Source: an uncultured Telmatospirillum sp. (GTDB taxonomy: Bacteria > Pseudomonadota > Alphaproteobacteria > Rhodospirillales > Magnetospirillaceae). Taken from it: a stretch of 34,107 bases of DNA. A program made the position numbers and the translations under genes. The notes below the pieces were generated by a model. It saw only the letters and a list, made by a program, of their open reading frames with translations, made no database searches and was not told where the DNA came from. This document shows, one piece after another, positions 17,510-24,263 of the stretch. How positions within the stretch are numbered: the first letter of the stretch is position 1; each line of letters opens with the position of its first letter. The stretch spans positions 1 through 34,107 of the forward strand of contig CAIOJO010000393.1 of assembly GCA_903858635.1 (NCBI GenBank). Direction: 5' to 3'.

Positions 17510-17938
17510 ATGATCGGTAAGGCATACGATCGGTTTACCGTGGACGTCGAGAAGGGACGCCTCAGGGCCTTCGCCAAGGCGATTGGCGAGACCAACCCGA
17601 TCTATCTTGATGAGGAGGCGGCTCGCAAAGCGGGCTATCAGTCGATCCCGGCCCCGCCGACCTTTCCATTCGTCGCCGCCATGGAGGCCAACCAGCCGTT
17701 TCTTATTCTGGCGGATATGGGCATCGACAAGACGCGCTCGGTGCACGGCGAGCAGCACTTCACCTACCACAAGCCGATTGTCGCCGGCGACGTGCTGGTT
17801 GGACAGCAACGCATCGTCGAAATGTACGACAAGAAGGGGGGCGCCCTGACCTTCATCGTCACCGAGACCCGGCTGGAGAATCAGCTGAGCGAGCATGTCT
17901 GCGACATGCGGACGGTGATCGTCGTTCGCAACAGTTAA
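17510..17938 (+). CDS. MaoC-like N-terminal-type subunit (non-catalytic hot-dog partner)
   Basis: The 142-aa protein has a single hot-dog fold of the MaoC_dehydrat_N/FAS1-like dehydratase type. The hydratase motif is degenerate: GETNPIYLD has Glu27 and Tyr32 where active hydratases carry Asp and His. It is therefore likely the structural half of a heterodimer with the next gene, as known for paired MaoC hydratases such as ChsH1-ChsH2 of steroid catabolism. That role is inferred from family and adjacency. I chose the ATG at 17510 because AAGGAG lies 8 nt upstream. It is the first gene of the operon with the catalytic partner and thiolase. Confidence 0.85.
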   Translation: MIGKAYDRFTVDVEKGRLRAFAKAIGETNPIYLDEEAARKAGYQSIPAPPTFPFVAAMEANQPFLILADMGIDKTRSVHGEQHFTYHKPIVAGDVLVGQQRIVEMYDKKGGALTFIVTETRLENQLSEHVCDMRTVIVVRNS

Positions 17939-17960
17939 CCTGATAAAGGGAGAGCGACCA

Positions 17961-18383
17961 ATGAAGATCCCAGTTCGCGCTGCTGATGTCACAGTCGGGG
18001 ATGCTTTGCCGCCAGTCACTCATGGTCCGGTAGACCGCGTGCAGTTGGCCCTTTTTGCGGCCTCGTCCGGTGACCACAATCCGATCCATCTGGACGATGC
18101 GGTGGCGCGCGCCAATGGACTGCCGGGGGCAATCGTCCACGGCATGCTGAGCATGGCTTTCCTGGGCCAGGTGCTGACCGGATGGGTGCCGCAGCTGCAA
18201 ATCAGGAGTTTTGGCACCCGTTTCGCGTCGATGGCCTATCCAGGCGATATGATCACCTGCAAAGGAGTCGTCACCGCCAAGGAGGGGGAGGCCGGCAAGG
18301 CTCTGGTGAAGGTCGATCTGCGGGCGGAAAACCAGAAGGGGGAGACCCTGTTGGCGGGAAACGCGGAGATTCTGCTTTCCTAG
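17961..18383 (+). CDS. MaoC-like enoyl-CoA hydratase, catalytic subunit
   Basis: The 140-aa single hot-dog domain carries an intact (R)-hydratase-2 motif, FAASSGDHNPIHLDD, with catalytic Asp38 and His43, and GLPGAIVHGML downstream. MaoC hydratases add water to 2-enoyl-CoA thioesters. Paired half-size proteins are favoured for bulky substrates because the missing central helix opens the pocket. It lies 22 bp after the partner gene and 36 bp before the thiolase, with GGGAGAG as ribosome site. It presumably acts between the acyl-CoA dehydrogenase (20705) and the SDR (17095). Confidence 0.9.
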   Translation: MKIPVRAADVTVGDALPPVTHGPVDRVQLALFAASSGDHNPIHLDDAVARANGLPGAIVHGMLSMAFLGQVLTGWVPQLQIRSFGTRFASMAYPGDMITCKGVVTAKEGEAGKALVKVDLRAENQKGETLLAGNAEILLS

Positions 18384-18419
18384 TTTTCCTGTTGGCCAAT
18401 TGTTTGCGAGGAGAGAACC

Positions 18420-19628
18420 ATGCCCTTCAACGCCGAGATTCCCTACGGTCTTTATTGGAGTACGCCCTTTGCCAAATGGCAGGGCAGTTTTGCCAATCTG
18501 CATTCCATGACCTTTGCCGCGCATGTCGCCAAGGCGGAGCTGGCAAAGCGCAGTATTGATCCGTCGGTCTTCGACTTCGGCGTGTTGGGTATTACCGTGC
18601 CTCAGAAAGGGGCCTTCTATGGCTTGCCATGGGTGATGGGGATGATCGGTGCCACCCAGGTGGGCGGGCCGACCCTTGCCCAGGCTTGCGCCACCAGTGT
18701 GCGCTGCCTGTTTGCGGCGGCCCAGGAAATCGAAGCCGGAGCGGCCACGACGGCGTTGGTGGTGGCCTGCGATCGCACCTCGAACGGGCCGCATCTTTAT
18801 TACCCCAATCCAGCTGCCCCAGGGGGAACCGGGACCGCCGAGAACTGGGTTCTGGACAATTTCGGGATCGATCCGCAGGCCGGCCATTCGATGCTGCAGA
18901 CTGGCGAGAATGCTGCGGGAAAATATCAGGTCAGCACCGCCGAGCAACACGACATCGTCTTGTTGCGGCAATCGCAATACGCGGCCGCAACCGCCGACCA
19001 AGCGGCGTTTCTCAAACGTTTCATGACCCTGCCGTTCGATGTGCCAAATCCGTCCTATACCAAGACAGTCGCCCGGCTGGAGGGCGACGAGGGGCTGATC
19101 ACCTCGACGCCGGACGGGCTGGCGCGGTTAAAGCCCGTGCTGGCGGGAGGCTCGGTCACCTTCGGTGGGCAGACCCACCCGGCCGACGGCAACGCCGCCC
19201 TGGTGCTGGCCCGGCCGGAGCAGGCCCGCGATCTGAGCGCCGTGCCGGAAATCAGCATTCGCCTGCGCGGATTCGGGCTGGCCCGGGCGGAACTCGCCTA
19301 TATGCCGGAAGCGCCGGTGCCGGCGGCCAAGCGGGCGCTTGACGCGGCGGGTCTGGATATTGGCCGGATCGACGCCATCAAGACGCACAATCCCTTTGCC
19401 GTGAACGATGCGGTCTTTTCCAGAGCCACCGGGGTGCCGGTGGCAAAATTCAACAATTTTGGCTGCTCGCTGATCTGGGGCCATCCGCAGGGCCCGATGG
19501 GCATCCGGGGGATCGTCGAACTGATCGAAGAACTGGTTCTGCGTGGCGGCGGCACCGGGCTGTTCACCGGTTGCGCTGCCGGCGATACGGCAATGGCCGT
19601 CGTCATCGAGGTCATCGACCGGCGTTAA
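18420..19628 (+). CDS. Thiolase-family acyltransferase
   Basis: The 402-aa protein has the thiolase fold with nucleophile Cys90 (LAQACATS), GHPQGPMG with His355, and Cys385 (GCAAGDT). Together these suggest active thiolytic cleavage of a 3-ketoacyl-CoA. The position of the usual NEAFA motif reads HNPFA (His323), which recalls the HDCF motif of SCP-x-type thiolases, so its specificity may differ from acetoacetyl-CoA thiolases. The chosen ATG has GAGGAGAG upstream. It is the last gene of the MaoC operon; its stop lies within one of two direct GCGTTAACCC repeats (19622-19631 and 19633-19642). Confidence 0.9.
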   Translation: MPFNAEIPYGLYWSTPFAKWQGSFANLHSMTFAAHVAKAELAKRSIDPSVFDFGVLGITVPQKGAFYGLPWVMGMIGATQVGGPTLAQACATSVRCLFAAAQEIEAGAATTALVVACDRTSNGPHLYYPNPAAPGGTGTAENWVLDNFGIDPQAGHSMLQTGENAAGKYQVSTAEQHDIVLLRQSQYAAATADQAAFLKRFMTLPFDVPNPSYTKTVARLEGDEGLITSTPDGLARLKPVLAGGSVTFGGQTHPADGNAALVLARPEQARDLSAVPEISIRLRGFGLARAELAYMPEAPVPAAKRALDAAGLDIGRIDAIKTHNPFAVNDAVFSRATGVPVAKFNNFGCSLIWGHPQGPMGIRGIVELIEELVLRGGGTGLFTGCAAGDTAMAVVIEVIDRR

Positions 19629-19659
19629 CCCTGCGTTAACCCCTATTTCTCATACCCAC

Positions 19660-19694
19660 GCCGCTGGCATCGCCAGGGCTGTCAGGCCAGCGGC
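19660..19694. terminator. Hairpin between convergent thiolase and TetR genes
   Basis: Arms GCCGCTGGC and GCCAGCGGC (9 bp) enclose a 17-nt loop. A nested CTGGC-ATC-GCCAG hairpin (19664-19676) competes with the outer stem. The structure overlaps the end of the TetR gene. Confidence 0.45.
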
Positions 19695-20500
19695 TTCAAG
19701 CGTGGCCGGCCTCGCCGCTTGACCTCCGGCGACGGTTCGGCCTGCGGCTCGCCACTCACGCGCCGCGGGCCGCTTCGCTTGCTGGTTCCCTTGGCGTCGT
19801 CCGGTTCCTCGGCACCGCCGCTGCGGGCAACCGAACGCAGGGCGGGCCTGGCGGGCTTGGGAGTTGGAACGGGTTGTGGCGTCTCGCTGCTGCAGACCAG
19901 ATTCCGGAATATGCCGTTCTCTTCGAAATCTTTCACCAGGCCGCCGGCGATGATGCGCGAATAGATGCGCACGACCTCGCGGATGCTGACCGATTTCGAC
20001 GGGTTGTACCAGCGCGACAGCCAATTGCACATGCCGAGGATGCCGAAGGCGACGACCTTGGGATCGAGGCCGCCGACGAATTGGCCGGCCAGTTGTCCCT
20101 CGTCGATCAGCTTGGTCCATGCTTCGCTGTAACTTCGCCAGATCTTGCGCAATTCGGAAAATTCAGGATGGTGGCCGTCATAGAAATGGTGGTCGCGAGC
20201 GAACACACTCATTTCGAGGAAACTCGGGTTGAAGCGATCGAGATGATTCTGCAAGGCCAGCAGTAGCTTTTCCTGGCTAGGGATGCCCAGGGCCAGGATG
20301 CTGTTGATCCCGTCCAGCAGGGAAACACTTTGTGGCCGGATCACCGCATTCAGGATCTGTGCCTTGTTCTTGAAGTAGTAATAGATCGCCTCGCGCTTGA
20401 TGCCCACCGCGTCGGCGATCTCTTCCATGCTGGTTTGGGTGTACCCCTTCCGCTCGAAAATCTCGATCGCGCGCCGTAAAATCTCGCGTTCCCGGCTCAT
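19682..20500 (-). CDS. TetR-family regulator with a C-terminal AT-hook-like tail
   Basis: The 272-aa protein starts with a standard TetR DNA-binding domain (MSREREILRRAIEIFERKGY then TSMEEIADAVGIKREAIYYYF, helix-turn-helix about residues 24-43), followed by a helical ligand-binding region to about residue 205. The last 60-65 residues are Pro/Arg/Ser-rich, apparently disordered, and end in KRRGRPRLK, which resembles an AT-hook. TetR proteins are mostly ligand-released repressors; an acyl-CoA pathway intermediate is the natural candidate ligand. It sits in the middle of the cluster that carries five TTTAC-N6-GTAAA sites, making it the best candidate for their regulator. Ribosome site GGAAG lies 8 nt upstream. 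Confidence 0.9.
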   Translation of the reverse strand: MSREREILRRAIEIFERKGYTQTSMEEIADAVGIKREAIYYYFKNKAQILNAVIRPQSVSLLDGINSILALGIPSQEKLLLALQNHLDRFNPSFLEMSVFARDHHFYDGHHPEFSELRKIWRSYSEAWTKLIDEGQLAGQFVGGLDPKVVAFGILGMCNWLSRWYNPSKSVSIREVVRIYSRIIAGGLVKDFEENGIFRNLVCSSETPQPVPTPKPARPALRSVARSGGAEEPDDAKGTSKRSGPRRVSGEPQAEPSPEVKRRGRPRLKPLA

Positions 20501-20677
20501 AATCTTGCTTCCACTCTAATACCATCCGCTTCCTACATGATGCAGCCAAGCGCATCAAGTGCCTCACTGTCGGTTCCGCCGCACCAGCCCCAATGTGCTG
20601 GATTCTTGGTTGAATTCTTGCCCGGCATGCTCCCCCTTTTCCGTTGACGGCAGACCCCCAGCTCGGCATCCTAGCAT

Positions 20678-20693
20678 TTTACACCACCGTAAA
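20678..20693. promoter_or_regulatory. TTTAC-N6-GTAAA operator before the acyl-CoA dehydrogenase gene
   Basis: TTTACACCACCGTAAA ends 11 bp before the ATG at 20705. TAGCAT (20672-20677), a possible -10 box, abuts its left edge, an arrangement repeated at 24154-24175. A TTGACG at 20644 is another possible promoter element. Bases 20501-20677 hold no gene and may carry the TetR promoter. Confidence 0.68.
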
Positions 20694-20704
20694 CTAGAGA
20701 GCCA

Positions 20705-22459
20705 ATGAGCGAGTATGCACCTCCCCTCGACAACATCAATTTCCTGCTGAAGCATCTGGTGCCGGTGCAGGCATTGGCGCGCCTGCCACGTTATAGCCAT
20801 GTCGACGCCGAGCTCAGCGACGCGGTCGTCGCCGAAGCGGCGCGATTTACCAGCGAAGTGCTGGGCCCGCTCAACGGGATAGGCGATCGGGTCGGCAGCC
20901 ATCTGGTGGGGGGGCGGGTGATCACTCCGCCCGGTTTCCGGGAGGCCTATCGCCAATACGCCGAAGGCGGCTGGGTCGGCGTCGACCTGCCGCTCGAGCA
21001 CGGCGGACAGGCCTTGCCGCGGGTGCTGCAGATCGCCGTGGCGGAAATGGTCAACGGGGCCTGCGTGTCGTTCGGGATGTTGCCGTTGATGGAACGGGCC
21101 GCCACCAAGGTGTTGATCGCGCACGCCGATCCGGCGCTACGCGACTGCTTCGTGCCGCATCTGGCGGCGGGTCGGTGGGGCGCGACAATTTCCATGTCGG
21201 AAGCGGGGGCGGGGTCGGACGTGGGGCGCGCCCGCACGCGGGCCGAACGGCAATCTGACGGGACTTACAGGCTGACCGGAACCAAGATTTTCATCACTTA
21301 TGGTGACCAGGACTTTACCGATCAGATCGTCCACCTGGTGCTGGCCCGGGTGCGGGGGGCGCCGTCCGGTGTGAAGGGGCTCAGCCTGTTCGCGGTGCCG
21401 GCCCGGCTGGTGATCGATGCCGAGGGGGGGCTAGGCGACCCCAACCGGGTGGTCGTCTCGCGCGTCGAAGAGAAGATGGGGCTGAAAGCGTCACCGACCT
21501 GTGTGGTCGATTTTGACGGGGCCGCCGGTCACCTGATTGGTCAGGAAGGAGATGGCCTGCGCAATATCTTCACCATGGTCAATGCCATGCGAATCGAGGT
21601 GGCGGTGCAGGGCGTCGCGGTCGCCGGCGCCGCCACCCGCAAGGCTGTCGGCTATGCCTTGTCGCGTCCTCAGGGCGGGCCGCCGGAGGGCGACGCGGTC
21701 ATGATCGTCGAGCATCCCGACGTGCGGCGCATGCTGATGACCATGGTGGCACGGACCGACGCCATGCGGGCCCTGGTTTATGAAGCAGCCTACCAGCTCG
21801 ATCTGAGTGAGGGAGCGGCAACCCCGGCCGAGCGCCAGGCGGCGCAGGCGCTGGCGGAATGGTTGCTGCCGGTGTGCAAGGCCTGCGGCAGCGAAGCCGG
21901 CTTTGAAGTGGCAAATCTGGCCGTGCAGGTGCACGGCGGCCACGGCTATGTGAAGGATGCCGGGGTCGAGCAATATGTGCGCGACAGCCGCGTGATGTCG
22001 ATCTACGAGGGAGCCAATGGCATTCAAGCCTTGGACTTGGTGACACGGCGCCTGGTGCGCCAGCAGGGGCAAAGCTACCGCTTGTTCGTCGATCGCATCC
22101 GGACCGACCTGGCGGTGGGGGCGGATGATCGGCTGGGGGCCATTCGTACATCGGTTCAGCGCGAACTCGAGCGGTTGGAATCCTGCACGGCGTGGATCTG
22201 TCAATGCGTGGCGGATCGACCTCGCGATGCGGCGGCTGGGGCAACCGCCTACCTGGCGCTGGTCGGACTCGTCGCCGGCGGTTGGATGTGGTTGCGCATG
22301 GCCGCGGTCGATGGCGCAGGCCAGGCAACGCGCCAGGCTCTGGCCCGCTTTTATGCCGACCATCTGATGGCTGCCGGAAGCAGCCTGGCCGAACAAGTGC
22401 GTTCCGGCGCCGCCATCGTCGATGCGCTGACGGTCGAGGATTGGGCCCGCCTGGCGTGA
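20705..22459 (+). CDS. Acyl-CoA dehydrogenase, long DmdC-like type
   Basis: The 584-aa FAD enzyme has the acyl-CoA dehydrogenase core plus the extra C-terminal domain of the 3-methylmercaptopropionyl-CoA dehydrogenase (DmdC)-like group (about 590 aa, against about 380 aa for ordinary members). It contains the substrate/FAD-binding MSEAGAGSD (164-172), GTKIFITYGDQD (192-203), MGLKASPT (258-265), VHGGHGYVKD (409-418) and Glu435 in IYEGANGIQA, the expected catalytic base. It would introduce the alpha,beta double bond into an acyl-CoA. It starts just after the operator at 20678 and is followed 32 bp later by the second ligase gene, probably in one operon. Confidence 0.92.
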   Translation: MSEYAPPLDNINFLLKHLVPVQALARLPRYSHVDAELSDAVVAEAARFTSEVLGPLNGIGDRVGSHLVGGRVITPPGFREAYRQYAEGGWVGVDLPLEHGGQALPRVLQIAVAEMVNGACVSFGMLPLMERAATKVLIAHADPALRDCFVPHLAAGRWGATISMSEAGAGSDVGRARTRAERQSDGTYRLTGTKIFITYGDQDFTDQIVHLVLARVRGAPSGVKGLSLFAVPARLVIDAEGGLGDPNRVVVSRVEEKMGLKASPTCVVDFDGAAGHLIGQEGDGLRNIFTMVNAMRIEVAVQGVAVAGAATRKAVGYALSRPQGGPPEGDAVMIVEHPDVRRMLMTMVARTDAMRALVYEAAYQLDLSEGAATPAERQAAQALAEWLLPVCKACGSEAGFEVANLAVQVHGGHGYVKDAGVEQYVRDSRVMSIYEGANGIQALDLVTRRLVRQQGQSYRLFVDRIRTDLAVGADDRLGAIRTSVQRELERLESCTAWICQCVADRPRDAAAGATAYLALVGLVAGGWMWLRMAAVDGAGQATRQALARFYADHLMAAGSSLAEQVRSGAAIVDALTVEDWARLA

Positions 22460-22491
22460 GGCGGGCCCGCCGAATTTGAGCGAGGACGACG

Positions 22492-24024
22492 ATGAATCGT
22501 GATGGTCTGCCGCATGTATTTCCGACGGTCGTGCATATGCTGGACGACGCCGCTGCCAAAGCGCCGGATCGCACGGCCCTGGTGTGCGAGGGCGAGCGGC
22601 TCAGTTATGCCGAATATCTGCGCTGTGTCGCTGGATTCGCCCATGAACTGGTGGACGCAGGTGCGGCGGGCGAACGGGTCGCCATCGTGTTGGGCAATTC
22701 GCTCGACATCGCCATCGCCAACTTTGCCGTTCACGCCGCCGGCGCTCAATTGGTCCCGCTCAACCCGATTTACACTGCGCACGAACTGGATGTCCTGCTG
22801 GCCGACGCCGCTCCGCGGGTCGTCATTTACGATAGTGGAAGTCGCGACGTCGTCTGCGGACTGATCGGCCGGTTGGGGATCGGCCAGGGGATCATGATCG
22901 GCGGCGATGGCGGGCGGCGGCTGACGGCGTGGCGGGCCGACAAGGGGATCTCTCTGCCTCAGCCCCTGCCGGCCGCGGACGATCTGGCAACGTTGCAGTA
23001 TACAGGGGGCACCACCGGCCGCTCCAAGGGGGCGAATCTGCTGCATGGGCGGGTGGCGCTCAATGTGTCGCAACGCGAGGCGCTGCTGCCGACCGATAAG
23101 GATGGCGAGCGGATCGTATGCGTTGCGCCGCTGTTTCACGTCTATGGCGTCGCCATGTGTCTCCACTTGGCGGTCTATTGCCGGGCCACCCTGTTCATCC
23201 AGCGCGGATTTAAACCGGAGGCGGTGCTGGCCGCGGTGCAGGGGGAACAGGCCACCATCATCGTCGGCGCCCCCCCGGTCTATATCGGCCTGATGGCCCA
23301 TGAACAGTTCCCCAAGACCGACCTCAGCTCTCTGCGGGTGTGTTTCTCGGGCGCTTCGGCCTTACCCGAGGAAGTCCTGCGCAAATGGGAAAAGAGTGCG
23401 GGTTGTCCCATTCTCGAGGGCTTCGGCCAATCCGAGTCCGGACCGGTGCTGGCCTTCAATCCGATGCATGGGGTAAGCAAGCCGCGGTCGGTGGGGATTG
23501 CCACGCCCCTTACCGATATCGAGATCGTCGATCTTGCTGACTCCGAACGCGTCCTGGGACCGGGCGAGATCGGTGAAATCCGGGTGCGCGGTCCGCAACT
23601 CATGGTCGGCTATCGCAACATGCCGGGGGAAACCGCCGCGGTTCTGCGCAATGGCTGGCTGTACACCGGGGACATCGGGGAGATCGACAGCGACGGCTAT
23701 TTGTTCATCCGCGACCGCAAGAAGGACATGGTCAACGTCGGCGGTTACAACGTCTATCCGCGCGAAGTGGAAGAGGTGCTCTACCAGCATCCTGGCGTGC
23801 TCGAAGCGGCGGTGGTTGGTGCCGCCGATTCGTTCCGTGGCGAGGTCGTCAAAGCGTTCGTGGTGGTCCGTCCGGACCAGCCGACTTCGCCGGAATCATT
23901 GCTGCAATACTGCAGCGAGAGGTTGGCCAAGTACAAGCTCCCGGTCTCGATTGTGGTGGTCGCCAGCCTGCCGAAGACGACAGTCGGCAAGATCGACAAA
24001 AAGCGGCTCCGGTCCGACCAATAG
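22492..24024 (+). CDS. Acyl-CoA synthetase (AMP-forming), ligase 2
   Basis: The 510-aa ANL enzyme has phosphate loop LQYTGGTTGRSKGANL, FGQSESGP, the hinge YTGDIGEIDSDGYLFIRDRKKD, NVGGYNVYPREVEEVL, and a C-terminal LPKTTVGKIDKKRLR with the catalytic Lys. It resembles long-chain fatty-acid-CoA ligases. It differs clearly from ligase 1 (10780), so the two probably act on different acids of the pathway. GAGCGAGGA precedes the ATG. It is cotranscribed with the acyl-CoA dehydrogenase. Confidence 0.91.
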   Translation: MNRDGLPHVFPTVVHMLDDAAAKAPDRTALVCEGERLSYAEYLRCVAGFAHELVDAGAAGERVAIVLGNSLDIAIANFAVHAAGAQLVPLNPIYTAHELDVLLADAAPRVVIYDSGSRDVVCGLIGRLGIGQGIMIGGDGGRRLTAWRADKGISLPQPLPAADDLATLQYTGGTTGRSKGANLLHGRVALNVSQREALLPTDKDGERIVCVAPLFHVYGVAMCLHLAVYCRATLFIQRGFKPEAVLAAVQGEQATIIVGAPPVYIGLMAHEQFPKTDLSSLRVCFSGASALPEEVLRKWEKSAGCPILEGFGQSESGPVLAFNPMHGVSKPRSVGIATPLTDIEIVDLADSERVLGPGEIGEIRVRGPQLMVGYRNMPGETAAVLRNGWLYTGDIGEIDSDGYLFIRDRKKDMVNVGGYNVYPREVEEVLYQHPGVLEAAVVGAADSFRGEVVKAFVVVRPDQPTSPESLLQYCSERLAKYKLPVSIVVVASLPKTTVGKIDKKRLRSDQ

Positions 24025-24130
24025 GGCGGCAAGGCGGCGGTCGCCGCGGTGACCGGAGAGATCGCGCCATGCCGACGCGCTCCCCCCACCAAATTACCGC
24101 CGCAGGCCACGATTCAAACCAGGAATTTGC

Positions 24131-24176
24131 TTGCAGTTTATTTAGAACGTTCATAAGATTTTACAGCACCGTAAAA
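24131..24176 (+). promoter_or_regulatory. Promoter and operator of the OYE-type reductase gene
   Basis: TTGCAG (24131-24136) and TAAGAT (24154-24159) form a sigma-70-like promoter with an ideal 17-bp spacer. The operator TTTTACAGCACCGTAAAA (24159-24176), the longest of the set with 6-bp arms, begins at the last base of the -10 box and would cover the start point. The leader then runs about 88 bp to the ATG. Confidence 0.68.
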
Positions 24177-24263
24177 TCGCCTCCGGATGCGCCGGATAAT
24201 ATGTCACGTGGCGATGCGATGCCGACGCCTGTGCGGCCGACAACAAGACAGAAGGGAATGAAC

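Noticed and set aside
19622-19642. Two direct GCGTTAACCC repeats as an origin or attachment site
   Set aside because: Only two copies, at a gene end, with no integrase or replication gene nearby.
24069-24263. Longer N-terminus for the OYE-type reductase
   Set aside because: It would place the promoter and operator inside the coding region, and the extra residues do not look like part of the family.
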